Translations under genes and position numbers: made by a program
In this document: in pieces, positions 21,360-32,029 of the stretch
Numbering within the stretch: position 1 is the first letter of the stretch
Layout: the number at the start of each line of letters is the position of its first letter
NCBI GenBank assembly: GCA_963575745.1
Contig: CAUYUJ010020538.1
Span: 614,133 to 678,132 of the forward strand
DNA: 64,000 nt
Direction: 5' to 3'
DNA from: Prorocentrum cordatum
Taxonomy: Eukaryota > Sar > Dinophyceae > Prorocentrales > Prorocentraceae
The notes under the pieces: generated by a model
Databases searched by the model: none
Told to the model about the DNA's origin: nothing
The model's input: the letters and a program-made list of their open reading frames with translations, nothing else

Positions 21360-23200
21360 GGAGGACGAGGACGAGGAGGAGGAGGAGGAGGAGGAGGAGG
21401 TGGACGCGGTTTTCTGCTGGGGCATTGCAGCGGGGAATCTCCATATCAAGCTGCTGCCTTTGATCGTAGATGATCCGTGGCGGGCGCAGTCTGACCGTAC
21501 CGCTCGGGAAACGATCTACTACCAGATGGTTGTACTATTTATTCGTGTCAGGCGTACGCCTCCAATGAGGACACATACTGTTGGTGTGTCCTTCTGCGTC
21601 CCATGGCAATGGAGGAGGAGGGCGAGCAGGAGAAACATTATGGAGATGGGAGGGGAGGGAGGGATGGACAGATGAGCAGCTGGGAAGGAGGGATGGGAGG
21701 GAGGGATGGGGAGGGAGGGAGGGTAGAATAGGGGGGGCGGGGAGTAGCTGGAAGAGGAGGGATTGGAGGATGAGCACGGGCATGTGAGACGGGCAGGAGG
21801 AGGAGCAGGAGGAGGAGGAGGGCCCAAGTCTCCGACTAGTCGATCTATTCGGGTCGTTGGCAACGGGTGGTATCGACCTCTTCCCCGGATCCAGCTTGCC
21901 ATCCCGAGTCTTCTTTTGACGGCCCAGGGGCCAGGAATTTGCCTTTCCCCCCCACCCAGAAGCTGAGAATAGCGAGACACGTATGGTGCACGTTTTTGTT
22001 TCGATGCGCCATGGGTATGGGAGGAGCAGGGGGGAATGGCTCAACGCTCCAGACACCAGGGCACTGCAAACCATGATTTTGAAAATTCCAGCTCGAGCGA
22101 GTGAATAGTGGATCATGTTTCGACACGCCGCTGCAGTTTCCTTGGTGCGTGAATGCCCTGGTCTGCGAAAGTCCCCATTCACGGGGCCCTGGAGGACGTG
22201 CGGCGAACGCAAGGGATGGTACATCTCTATTGCACTCGGGATTGGGACGCACGGATCAGCCTTGGCTGCCTGCAAAGGGCGTGGTTCGTCCTATTCTTGT
22301 GTTCGCCGCGGTGTGGCTTAACGTTCAACAGGAATTGGCTGGACCGCGGTTTGGGGAATATGGCTGGGTTGTGGGCCAGAGGCCTCGTAAACATATCTGG
22401 CGCCGGCTGGGGCGCCAGATATGTCTGTTTGCGGTCCGCCCTGCCCGCCCCGAAGACCCGCGGTTGCAGAGCGAGCAAACGGATAGGGCGCACGATGTCG
22501 TTCAACAGTCCTCCCTTCACCATTCCCCATGCCCTCTCGCCCTTTTGGGAGACAATCCTGATGTCCTGTCAGGCCTCTGCACAGCTTCGCGGCCTTTTGG
22601 AACCTACTGGTGTCGTTTGGGCCTTTCGGGCCGCCTCTCGGGGACTCTTGCGGGGGGCTTCTTGGAGGCCTGCCGGTGGTCTCGGGGGTCCTCTTGGTGC
22701 GGGCAAGACTTGCGTCCATCTCCACTGCAGCTCGGAGTTTCGGGCTCCCTTCCCCAGAAAAAGGATATGGATAAAAATCTGGCTGGCCACCAGAGGCTCG
22801 ATGATTATCCATATCCAGTGCGCCTCGGCCTTGCGGCGCCCCTTCCAAGAAAGTCCAAGACGCTCTGCCCCCCTCCCGCTGGGAGCCGAAGGGGCGCGAC
22901 GGTCACGGGTCTCGGCGCCCAGTGGTTTGGATTCGCACGCGATGTTTCTCCCCCAATCCCCGTTCAGAAACGTTTGGTCGTTCAGGAACAAGGGGAAATC
23001 GTGGAATACACCCCGAGGGGGCTATTCGGACGCACCCCTATAGAGGATGGACGCCCCCCATCTTATATCCTAGGGTTGGGCCCAAAAATTCTGGTCCATT
23101 CCAACACCTCACGAAGCCTGAGATCAGAGTGAGGGGGCCGAACGGTCAGTCGTTGTCCCTGAGTGCGTGGCTGAAGTGAGAATCCGTGGTGAGGATTATG
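21360..23200. other. No supported gene; one possible exon and a hairpin region
   Basis: 21,358-21,530 reads an acidic run followed by VDAVFCWGIAAGNLHIKLLP and IVDDPWRAQSD, which looks exon-like, but no splice sites were settled on. 21,600-21,830 is GGA-rich. 22,100-23,130 is open on both strands without domain or codon bias. GGATATGGATAA (22,762) and TTATCCATATCC (22,808) form a perfect 12-bp inverted repeat. Confidence 0.35.
22391..22424. repeat. Perfect 14-bp-stem hairpin
   Basis: ACATATCTGGCGCC, six-base loop GGCTGG, then GGCGCCAGATATGT. There is no T-run after it, so it is not a bacterial-type terminator; a cruciform or a remnant of a small TIR element is more likely. Confidence 0.85.
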
Positions 23201-23212
23201 CTTGTTGCGTTG

Positions 23213-23475
23213 TTGCTGTTGTTGTTGGTGGTGGTGGTGTCGGTAATGTAGTAGTAGTTGTTGTTGTTGTTGGTGATGTTGTTGTAGTTGTAGTTGTAGG
23301 TGTAGTAGTTGTTCTTGTTGTTGGTGTTGTTACTGGTGTTGTTGCTGTTGCTGTTGTTGCTGTTGTTGCTGTTGTTGCTGCTGTTGTCGTCGTCGTTGTT
23401 GTTGTTGTTGTTATTGTTGTTGTTGTTGGTGGTGGTGTTGTTGTTGTTGTTGTTGGTGGTGTTGTTGTTGTTGTT
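23213..23475. repeat. (GTT)n microsatellite
   Basis: GTT with GCT, GTC and GGT interruptions. Outer left flank of the 32-bp satellite domain. Confidence 0.92.
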
Positions 23476-23560
23476 GACGAAACCACTAGCTGGCGGACCG
23501 GCCCCTCCCCCCCCCCCCCCCCCCCCGCGCAACGCAGCGCAACGCAACGCAACGCTCTCC
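23475..23560. repeat. Left boundary module of the 32-bp satellite domain
   Basis: In order: GACGAAACCACTAGCTGGCG and GACC, a run of 20 C (23,507-23,526), then GCAACGCAGCGCAACGCAAC units of the pentamer CAACG. On the opposite strand this is (GTTGC)n, a G run and a GGTCCGCCAG word, which is the order seen at the right end (25,687-25,824). Confidence 0.75.
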
Positions 23561-23579
23561 CCGCGCGCCCCCCCGCGGG

Positions 23580-24500
23580 GCGTACAGGGACCCGTACAGG
23601 GTTCTATAGGGCTCCCACAGGACCCCTACAGGGTTCCATAGGATTCCTATAGGACCCCTACACGGTTCCATAGGATTCCTATAGGACCCGTACAGGGTTC
23701 CATTGGACTTTTGTAGGAGCCGCACAGGGTTGGATCGGACCCCCATAGGACCCCTACAGGGTTCCATCGGATTCCCATAGGACCCGTGTAGGGTTCCATT
23801 GGACTCCTATAGGACCCCTACAGGGTTCCATGGGACTCCCATAGGACCCCTACAGGGTTTCATAGGACTCCCATACGACCCAGACAGGGTTCCTGAAGAC
23901 TCCCATGGAACCCCGACAGGGTTTCATAGGACTCCCATCGGACCCCTACAGGGCTTCATAGGACTCCCATAGGACCCCTACAGGGATCCATCGGGTTCCC
24001 ATAGGACCCGGACAGGGTTCCATCGGGTTCCCATAGGACCCGGACAGGGTTCCATGGGACCCCCATAGGACCCGTACAGGGTTCCATCGGACTCCCATAC
24101 GACCCCTACAGGGTTCCATCGGATTCTCATAGGACCCGTACAGGGTTCCATCGGACTCCCATAGGACCCCTACAGGGATCCATCGGGTGCCCATAGGACC
24201 CGTACAGGGTTCCATCGGACTCCTATAGGACCCCTACAGGGTTCCATGGGAGGCCCATAGGACCCCTACAGGGTTTCATAGGACTCCCATACGACCCAGA
24301 CAGGGTTCCTTAAAACTCCCATGGGACCCCTACAGGGTTCCATAGGACTCCCATCGGACGCCTACAGGGTTTCATAGGACTCCCTTAGGACCCCTACAGG
24401 GTTTCATCGGACTCCCATAGGACCCCGACAGGTTTCCATAGGATTCCCATAGGACACGCATAGGATTCCATAGGATTCCCATGGGACCCCTACAGGGGTC
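23580..24500. repeat. 32-bp satellite, type 1 (CCCTACAGGGTTCCAT...)
   Basis: About 28 units of CCCTACAGGGTTCCATAGGA followed by CTCCCATAGGAC; spacing is 32 bp. Because 3 x 32 = 96, minus-strand translation repeats every 32 codons (WNPVGVLWE..., NPMEPCRGPM). Units vary mostly at a few positions (GACCC(C/G)TACAGG, CATAGG/CATCGG/CATGGG). Confidence 0.93.
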
Positions 24501-24663
24501 CATCTCTTCTTCTTTCTGCTCCTGCGCGTACCGCTTCTTGCGATATCAACATTCGAGGTTATTTTCGTGGTTAGCCGGCTCCCAGGCGTGGCTCGGACCC
24601 TGGGGACCTGGGACAGCGGTCCTCGTTATCGCTTGGGCGTGTGCATTGTTCGTCGTTGTCGTC

Positions 24664-24835
24664 GGAGGGGGAGGAGGAGGAGGAGGAGGAGGAGGAGGAG
24701 GAGGAGGAGGAGGAGGAGGAGGAGGGGGAGGAGGAGGAGGAGGGGGATGGGGGGAAGGGGGAAGGGGAGGAGGACGAGGAGGATGTAGAGGAGGAGGAGG
24801 AGGAGGAGGAGGACGAGCCTCTAGAGGCCTCGGGC
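24664..24835. repeat. (GGA)n between the two satellites
   Basis: Purine tract separating type-1 and type-2 satellites, preceded by ~160 bp of unique sequence (24,500-24,660). Confidence 0.9.
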
Positions 24836-24904
24836 CCCGCCTCTCACGGCGCCTCCCCCCAGACCCTCCAGAGCGCCCCATCGGGAACCCAAGCGAGAAC
24901 AATC

Positions 24905-25612
24905 CGTCTAGGATCCGTAAGGGATCCCATACAGTCCGTATAGGATCTGTATGGGATCCCATACAGTCCGTATAGGATCCGTAGGGGATCCCATACAGTC
25001 CGTATAGGATCCGTAGGGGATCCCATACAGTCCGTCTAGGATCCGTAAGGGATCCCATACAGTCCGTATAGGATCCGTATGGGATCCCATACAGTTCGTA
25101 TAGGATCCGTAGGGGACCCCATACAGTCCGTATAGGATCCGTATGGGATCCCGTACAGTCCGTATAGACGCCGTATGGGATCCTAGACAGTCCGGATAGG
25201 ATCCGTATGGGATCCCATACAGTCCGTATAGGATCCGTATGGGATCCCATACAGTCCGTATAGGATCCGTATGGGATCCCATACAGTCCGTATAGACGCC
25301 GTATGGGATCCTATACAGTCTGGATAGGATCCGTAGGGGATCCCATACAGTCCGTCTAGGATCCGTATGGGATCCCATACAGTCCGTATAGGATCCGTAT
25401 GGGATCCCATACAGTCCGTATAGGATCCGTATGGGATCCCATACAGTCCGTATAGGATCCGTATGGGATCCCATACAGTCCGTATAGGATCCGTATGGGA
25501 TCCCATACAGTCCGTATAGGATCCGTATGGGATCCCATACAGTCCGTATAGGATCCGTATGGGATCCTATACAGTCCGTATAGGATCCGTAGGGGATCCC
25601 ATACAGTGGGAG
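24905..25612. repeat. 32-bp satellite, type 2 (GGATCCGTATGGGATCCCAT...)
   Basis: About 22 units of GGATCCGTATGGGATCCCAT followed by ACAGTCCGTATA, exactly 32 bp. Highly uniform from 25,360 to 25,580, more varied at the left. Each unit contains the near-palindrome GGATCCNTATGGGATCC. Minus-strand translation gives the YGIPYGSYTDCMGSHTDPIR period, an artefact. Confidence 0.95.
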
Positions 25613-25685
25613 CTCCCGTAGGGTCACACACCCCCCACCTGCCCGCGCAACGGAACACAACGCAACAGAGGCTGCTCATACAGCC

Positions 25686-25970
25686 GTGTTGCGTTGCGTT
25701 GCGTTGCGTTGCGGGGGGGGGGGGGGGGGGGGGGGGTCCTGGTACACCAGTGGGTTGTTTCGCTACATGGAGCAAAACAGCGAACTGGTGGACCGGCTCC
25801 GGGTACACCAGCAGGTTGTTTTGCCTTGTTGTTGTTGTTGTGTGTTGTTGTTGTTGTTGTTGTAATTGTTGTTGTTGTTGTTGTTGTTGTGTTGTTTGTT
25901 GTTGTTGTTCGTTGTTCGTTGTTCGTTGTTCGTTGTCGTTGTTCGTTGTTCGTTTGTTTGTTGTCGTCGT
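25686..25970. repeat. Right boundary module of the 32-bp satellite domain, then (TTG)n
   Basis: (GTTGC)n at 25,687-25,713, a run of 24 G (25,713-25,736), then three copies of a ~24-bp word: GGTACACCAGTGGGTTGTTT (25,741), its inverse near 25,770-25,793, and GGTACACCAGCAGGTTGTTT (25,802). (TTG)n follows to ~25,970. Order is the mirror of 23,475-23,560. Confidence 0.8.
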
Positions 25971-25974
25971 CCCC

Positions 25975-26140
25975 CACGCGACCCACCCGCGACCCACCCC
26001 GCGACACACCCCGCGACCCACCCCGCGACCCATCCGCGGCCCACCCCGCGACCCAACCCGCGATCCACCCGCGACCCACCCCGCGACCCACCCGCGACCC
26101 AGCCGCGACCCACCCCGCGACCACCCGCGACCGATCCACT
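25975..26140. repeat. 11-13-bp CGCGACCCACCC tandem repeat
   Basis: About 13 units of CGCGACCCACC(C) with one- or two-base length changes. Creates Gly/Arg/Val false frames on the minus strand. Confidence 0.9.
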
Positions 26141-26144
26141 GGTT

Positions 26145-26774
26145 TGAAAATAAACATTGGCGCCTGCGGCGGGCTTGTTGTATACTTTGTGAAACTTTGG
26201 CGCTTGCGGCGGGCTTCTCAGTCTCGCAGACTGCCGACGTCCCCACCGCCCCCTCACTCTTATCCGCATCTGCGGGGTGCTACGTAGGGGTTGACATATC
26301 CCCTGTTATGGATTGAAGAGCTTGGGATGGGCAGGCGTCCACCAATCGTCGGCCCCCTTCTTTACGCCGCTTGTTGGCAGGTTTTGTGGTCCCCAGAAGG
26401 CCAACACCAGCATTCCAGCCAGCCACGCCATAAGCACGGCATTCCCATGTGCAATTTCACGTGAATTGCACTTTTTGTCGGATTTACGCCCGTAAAGAGT
26501 AGCGGCCGAGCGCCCATGTCAACGGAGAGCCGTTGGTCTCCTGGAGGCGGCGCAAGAATTCGAAGGCAAAGGCAGGAACGGCACGACCGAAAAGTCTCGG
26601 CAACGTTGCCCTGCCATTCTTGATTATCCAGTCTGCCTCTGATCTGAGGCCGCCGTGGACGTCCAGGCGTCTGGCGTGGCGTCTGTGCCGTTGCATCGTC
26701 AATCTGGATCTTGAGGTAAGCGCGCTTCCGGCAGCGCGCAACACGTTGTTTGGCGAATTTTTGCAGCAGTACGG
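26145..26774. other. No gene firmly recognised
   Basis: TTGGCGC(C/T)TGCGGCGGGCTT is directly repeated at 26,157 and 26,199. Minus-strand text around 26,490-26,660 (RATLPRLFGRAVPAFAFEFL) is protein-like, but competing frames are equally open. Confidence 0.35.
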
Positions 26775-26949
26775 TACAGGCAACCCACATAGTGAGGATG
26801 AGCGATTTTCCAAGGTTGCCCTTGCATCCTTCCCCTTCGGCCCATCCTTGCCCGCTTTCGCTGGCCGCGCCCCGCCCGCAAAGTGGCGGCATGGCCTTCC
26901 AAGGCCCTTTCGTCCTTCTTGTGCGTCCTTACTTTACAGGTTGACTGTA
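26775..26949 (+). mobile_element. Small TIR element, family D, copy 2
   Basis: Left end TACAGGCAACCCACATAGTG, right end TACTTTACAGGTTGACTGTA. Interior matches copy 1 (AAGGTTGCCCTTGCATCCTT, GGCCCATCCTTGCC, TTTCGCTGGCCGCGCC, TTCCAAGGCCC). 175 bp. Confidence 0.75.
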
Positions 26950-27490
26950 GGCACAAGAAGTCAGAAGTTGGCCTGCCAACGGGTGCCCCAGGATAGTGTC
27001 CTGTCTCACGATGGGTCCGCAGAGCCCTGGGACACCTTACGAAGCGCAGAATTGACGAATGATGCGCAACAGAGGCTCGAAAAGATGGCCGCACCTTCTG
27101 CTCAGGCAGCCGATAACTCCACAAGGCTCTTTCACAATGGCAAAGCTATGGCCGCGCTCGTTTATCCGTGATAAACAAAAATCAACTTGGGAATCCAGGG
27201 CCATCCCGCCAAATCCAGTTTTATCAGTCGTATCCGGATTAATCGGGCTTAGTAGCTTTAGCCGGGCTGAGCATTTCCTAACCGTTCTCACGAAGACTTC
27301 CCGGTTCCGCTACTCAGCAACGGCCAAGCTATCCAGACCCCCATTGGGACATGGTAGTTCAGCCCCACCACTTCCTAGGTGGGGATCGGCCCCGCGAAAC
27401 CCGAAGGAGCGGGCACATATCCCCTTCTGGGTGGGTGAGTCGACCAGAGGGGCCAAGGCCACGCCAGTGGAGATAGGAATTTGTTAAAGG
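26950..27490. other. Compositionally distinct stretch, both strands open
   Basis: Noticeably less GC-rich than its surroundings. + 27,059-27,487 and - 27,037-27,291 are both open. No domain recognised on either strand and no RNA fold identified by eye. Confidence 0.3.
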
Positions 27491-27754
27491 ACGCTCAACT
27501 ACGCGCGTTCTCGCGCGCGCACGCCCTGGGGCCCCGGCGACGGCGAGGCGGAGGTGCGGGCGCTGTCCGGCAGCAAGTACGGGCCGCCACAGGACCCGCG
27601 GGCCGCGGCGCAATGCGGCTATAATGGATTGGAAGTTGCCACGGGTGCTCACTGCACACGGTTGTTTTTTTGTCCGCACGCGTTTTTTTGCAATCGAGTG
27701 TCGCGAGAAGTGGGAGGTATGAAGGATTTGTGAAGGGCGCGGGCGCGTTCATTT

Positions 27755-28393
27755 TTGCCTCTCGAACTGGATCGTGTTGCCGCTCCCGAGGTGGAAAACG
27801 AGGAGGAAGGGGGCGGAGCAGGAGGGGGATCTCGACGTCTCTCGCCGGAGTGCTTTCTTCGATTTCGGCATCACCGCGGCTTGGCGCCTGGAAGGGCTGG
27901 TGTCAGCCACATTCAGAGGGGGTCGGGGGAGGTAGGAGGGCTTCCCAGAAGCACCCCTGCTTCTAAGAAGCAGCCTCCTAAGAAGCCGTCCGCCCCCTCT
28001 CCTCCTTCTCCTCCTCCTCCTCCTCCTTCCTCCTCCTCCTCCCTCCCTCCTCCTCCTCCTCCCTCCTCCCTCCTCCTCTCCCCCTCCCTCCTCCTCCTCC
28101 TCCCCCTCCCCCTCCTACTCCTCCTCCTTCTCCTCCTCCTCCTCCTCCTCCTTCTCCTCCCCCACATCGGCCTGCTCCTCCTCCTCCTCCTCCTCCTCGG
28201 TCTTCTCTTCCTCCTCCTCCTCCTCCCTCATGCATCGGCCCGAGGCATCTCCGTAGATGATTTTGACTTCCTGGCGATGTCTCCGGTCGTGCCCTTCGCC
28301 TTCTCGCGTCGCTTGGGGGGCCCAGAGCGGAAGTTCGGTCGTGGTGCACAGTCCGAGCTTCTTCACCTGGTGGCGAAGAAGGGCAAATCATGA
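27755..28393 (+). CDS. Candidate 212-codon open frame ending in a protein-like C-terminus
   Basis: A single uninterrupted frame crosses a (CTC)n tract and ends with ISVDDFDFLAMSPVVPFAFS and a basic tail to VAKKGKS-TGA. The N-terminal part (LPRSTPASKKQPPKKPSAP) looks disordered. Third positions are moderately G/C. The central 80 codons are simple repeat, so only the ends carry information. It could equally be a 3' exon starting near 28,235 after the polypyrimidine tract. Confidence 0.28.
   Translation: MPLELDRVAAPEVENEEEGGGAGGGSRRLSPECFLRFRHHRGLAPGRAGVSHIQRGSGEVGGLPRSTPASKKQPPKKPSAPSPPSPPPPPPSSSSSLPPPPPPSSLLLSPSLLLLLPLPLLLLLLLLLLLLLLLLPHIGLLLLLLLLLGLLFLLLLLPHASARGISVDDFDFLAMSPVVPFAFSRRLGGPERKFGRGAQSELLHLVAKKGKS
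27990..28232. repeat. (CTC)n tract
   Basis: Pyrimidine run with CTT and CCC variants; minus-strand Glu/Gly/Arg frames are its shadows. Confidence 0.9.
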
Positions 28394-29184
28394 GTCGGCT
28401 AGTTTTCGATGTGGCCTCTTAGCCGTGGTGTCCTTCATGTGCACCCTTGCTGTTTACAGAATGTGGGGCCACCGACGCAAGAGAGTTTCACATCCACTTC
28501 ATTCCTGGCAGGTTTTATCTTGGGATGTTGTCCTGCTTTTCTTTATTCGCATCTGTCCCAGGCGGCGGGTTGGTGCGGCACCTCGGCGCCTTTTGTGGCA
28601 ATTATCCACCCACCCGTCCCTTGGGCGTACCACTGGTGGGCAGTGCAATGTGCATTTGGTATCGCTTTTGTTTCAAGTTTTGGGTACTTACTGAGCTTCT
28701 TTGTCGACGTCCGTCCCTGGGGAGGGGAGGTGCCTTTAATTGGCCTTTCTCCGGCCCTCCCCAGGGCGTATGATGCACTGTTGGTGGGATTTTGGCACGG
28801 GCTTGTGGAAACAGTAGTTCTCTTATTTCATAGTCACACGCCTTGTTCCGCATCGTGTACAAAGTATTGCAAGTGCAGGGGGCATTCCTTGACGGCAATG
28901 AGTCTGTTTTCGGTGTGAACGATCTTTCGGGGTTGCCCGATGACCAGATCGCTGTAGTGGGCCGTATCGAGTTCTGGCGTTATCTCAATTTCTTATGTAT
29001 CAAAGGGGCCTTTGGCGTTCTTTCCGTACCAAGGAGGGCCAGCTTATTTGTATCAAGGGGGCTTTTGGCGTTCTTTCAACTTCTTATGTATTTGTCTGTC
29101 TGGGGTGAAGGGGTGAACAGGCTGTCATGTTTTGGAGGTACCCATCCGCGGTATCACTTGGTGTTCTACGGGCTTCTCTTTCAG
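28394..29184. other. Possible decayed coding region
   Basis: Two different + frames contain hydrophobic or protein-like runs (STSFLAGFILGCCPAFLYSH at ~28,490; VNDLSGLPDDQIAVVGRIEF at ~28,915). ATCAAGG/TATCAAAGGGGCC(C/T)TTTGGCGTTCTTTC is duplicated at ~29,000 and ~29,055. No family identified. Confidence 0.25.
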
Positions 29185-29244
29185 CCAGCTGCACGGAATG
29201 AAGCGCGTCTCCTACCTGTTCGCCGTGCTTTCCGACAAGTTCAG
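29185..29244 (+). CDS. Candidate internal exon, unknown gene
   Basis: A strong acceptor (CTTCTCTTTCAG) is followed by QLHGMKRVSYLFAVLSDKFR, with nearly every codon ending in G or C. The 3' border is at a G7 run followed by GCGTGT, so the donor would be a non-GT site, as dinoflagellates allow. Short, so function cannot be inferred. Confidence 0.33.
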
Positions 29245-29289
29245 GGGGGGGCGTGTGTTATCGAATCGTCGTTTCGCGATTGTTCTCTC

Positions 29290-29450
29290 TTACTCACTCC
29301 TCCTCCTCCTTCTCTTCCTTTTTCTCCTCCTCCTCCTCCTCCTCCTCCTCCTCCTCCTCCTCTTCCTCCTCCCCATCCCCCTCCTCCTCCTCCGCCTCCT
29401 CCTCCTCCTCCTCTTCCTCCTCCCTTCCTCCTTCTCCTCCTCGTCCTGAG
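29290..29450. repeat. (CTC)n tract
   Basis: Pyrimidine run; false Leu-, Ser- and Pro-rich frames. Confidence 0.9.
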
Positions 29451-30184
29451 CCAGCCTTGTTCTGCACGTGGTCTGCCCGGCGTGAAGGCCTGCTTCAAAC
29501 CCCGCGAGAAAGACCCGAGAGGATCCTTTCTGAGAGGATGCGCGAGGTTTCCGCCCTGGGGGAGAGGCGTTGCAGGCTGGCCGTGTTGGGACATCGAGTG
29601 GTCACCCGCCTCTCCGTTCGCAAGTGCTCTTTTCGTCATCGGGTTTTGTGGTCTAAGATGGCTAGTTCTCAAAATTCTCAGAATTCTGTGGTCTACAATG
29701 GCTAGTTTTGTTGTCTGAAATGGCTAGTTCTCAAAATTCTGGCCTCCCCTTGCACGCCCAGAGCTCTGATCGACCAGCGGGCACGCCACCTTCTTGACCG
29801 TCCGCGTCTCGATGTCCCCGGCGGGGACCGCCCGCCTAACGACCTAGGCCCACCGCTCGGGGAGGGGGGGGGGGTCGACAAAGAGTGCGCTTGATAACCC
29901 CATGTGCTGAGCTGCGTCGCCCATCCCATCACCTTGATTCGCCCGGAAGGGCGTTGACATACCAAGCTTGCGGGTGGCATTGCACTGAGGCACCGAGTGA
30001 CCTCAGGCAGATTGTGCCCTTCCCAAGAGGACAGATTATGTAATTTTGTCTCATCTGTCCTGTGGTCTCCCACCAAAATCTGGTGGTGCATTTCCTGAGG
30101 TATGATTATTTGTCTCAGCGTGCCCCGCCAAGCCTCAGATACACGCGCCAGAGGATAGAATCCACGATGCCAGAATCTCATTGA
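29451..30184. other. No gene recognised
   Basis: A ~35-bp word GTGGTCTA(A/C)(G/A)ATGGCTAGTT is repeated about three times at 29,648-29,730 (with CTCAAAATTCT). Otherwise unremarkable. Confidence 0.45.
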
Positions 30185-30305
30185 ACTCCTCCTCCTCCTC
30201 CTTTTTCTTCTCATTTTCCTCCCTCTCCTCCTCCTCTCCCTCCACGTCCTCCTCCCCCTCCTCGGCTATCTCTTCCTCCTCCTCCTCCTCCTCCTCCTCC
30301 CTCTA
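30185..30305. repeat. (CTC)n tract
   Basis: Pyrimidine run interrupted by TTTTTCTTCTCATTT. Confidence 0.85.
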
Positions 30306-30549
30306 CCCCCCTTGCGCGCGCCAGTAAGTTGGTGAGCGCCGCCCCCACGTTTGGATGGCCGGTGTTGGCCAACAGGCCCACGCGATTGGATTTTGTCGAG
30401 GCCAGCGGGGCCATGGCAACCCGCGGGGTGCATTGTTCTTGACGGGTGACGAAAGTGCCTCCAGCGCGCCGCGCAGTAACGTCTTCAAGAGGCGTACGCA
30501 TGGGCTCATGTCCAGGGGTCTTGGGACAGGTTTTGCGACCCATCATGGG

Positions 30550-31830
30550 CCCGTTGCGTTTTGAGTTTTTCCAGAATGTTGAGTCGTAGTTTTTTTTCCT
30601 CTTCTCCCTCCCCTCCTCCTTCTCCTCTGCCCCCGCCTGTTCTTTCCCTCCCTCTGAAGGGTTGCGCCACTCATTTTATCATTTCGTATTCGCCACTGCG
30701 CCGTTTGAGCCCCGGGGCTTAACTGACTGACCAGCATGCTCCCAGGAGTGCCAGGCGGATTGTGTCTAAGGGGGTCCCATGCTTTCGGGCGTGCGGACCG
30801 GGGCGTCAGAACCTGGCGCCTTGATGCTTCGGGGAGAGGCGGGAGGAGGGAGATGACGGGGCAGGTGGAGCGCATGGGAGTAGGAGCAGAAGAACAGGCA
30901 TCAGGACAACTGAAAGAGCAAGAGCAAGAATTGAGAGGAATTGGCGGAGGATAGGAAGGGCGCAGGAGGAAGATACAGGACGGGGAGGAGAAGGAGGATG
31001 AGGAGGAGGAGGGCATGAGTAAACCCAGGATGCGCCAACGACGCTGCAATACACCCTTCTGTCACAAGTCCCCTCCTCATCCACCCTTCATGCATCTAGC
31101 TAAAGAGTGCGCCAATGATACTGCAAAACACATTCCTCGTATATGATCCACCATCCATCCTTCTGGCTAGACGAGCGCCAAGAGGTTGGATGTTATAGGT
31201 CAAGGAGGTGACCAGCCACAACCCACTTGTGAAATATCTACATGTCATCCACCCATGTCATGGTTGCACGATTTCACAACGCTGGTCAGACACGTCGCGG
31301 ACATCTCAAGCGAGACAGCCAATGTAAGACATGTGGCCGTTTTCCTCCCTTGTAGCCGTTCACAATTTGGAACCTCGGGTCAAACAGTTGCAGGACGTTT
31401 TGAGCGACAGCCGCTTTTTGGGCACGAGCCAGCCTCAATCCTTTTATCTGCTGGACACGCAAAAGCGAATGCGCGCGGCTCTTAGGCACGACTCGTAGTT
31501 TGAAAACGACCGGCCCTCATTTACCGCCGAAACATGTCAAAACGAATGTGCGCGACGTTATGGCGAGAGCCGCATTTTGGTAGCGTTTGTTTGTCCATGG
31601 TTGGAAGTGCGCCGTCGTACTACGAGAACGAGCCCCCCCTCTCAATCTTTGCAGCTGTTGGAGTATCCTGAGCTTCTGGACAGTGATTGGTGGGGAAGTC
31701 GAAAGCGACCCACCAGTCCCGGCCTTCGGACACAACAGGTCACGTGGCAAGGGGGAGGTATGCTTCAAGCTAGAGGGATGGATTTGGGAGGAGGGGGGAT
31801 GAGGTGGGGGAGAAAAAACGAGGGACGAGA
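30550..31830. other. No gene recognised
   Basis: 30,590-30,650 CT-rich, 30,830-31,010 AG-rich. 31,030-31,600 is unique. CAAAACGAATG/CAAAAGCGAATGCGCG occurs twice (31,450 and 31,530). Confidence 0.45.
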
Positions 31831-31834
31831 GGCG

Positions 31835-31960
31835 CGAGGAGGAGAAGGAGGAGGGGAGAAGGAGGAGGAGGAGGAGGAGGAAAGGAGGACGAGGGGAGGA
31901 GGAAGAGGACGAGAAGGATCGAGGAGGAGAAGGAGGAGGAGGAAGATGGCGGAGGGTCTG
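31835..31960. repeat. (GGA)n tract
   Basis: Purine run with GAC and GAA interruptions. Confidence 0.85.
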
Positions 31961-32029
31961 GGGTGAGGGGGGAGGCACTCCCTCCGTGATACCGAAGGGC
32001 GGGATGAGAAGGGGATCAGGGGGCGCATG

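Noticed and set aside
22101-23132. 343- and 296-codon plus-strand frames
   Set aside because: Two long frames overlap each other and minus-strand frames; no domain, poor codon bias, contain inverted repeats.
24908-25660. 250-codon minus-strand protein with a YGIPYGSYTDCMG period
   Set aside because: Translation of the 32-bp satellite; 32 is not a multiple of three, so the 32-codon period is forced by the DNA.
23200-26140. Possible CRISPR array
   Set aside because: Units are contiguous 32-bp satellite with no unique spacers, and the genome is eukaryotic.
26950-27490. Possible organelle-derived or rRNA-like insert because of its lower GC
   Set aside because: No recognisable rRNA, tRNA or organelle gene segment could be matched by eye.
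30211-30546. Minus-strand exon-like text (LEDVTARRAGGTFVTRQEQC)
   Set aside because: Protein-like, but two other frames look equally good and no acceptor/donor pair was found.
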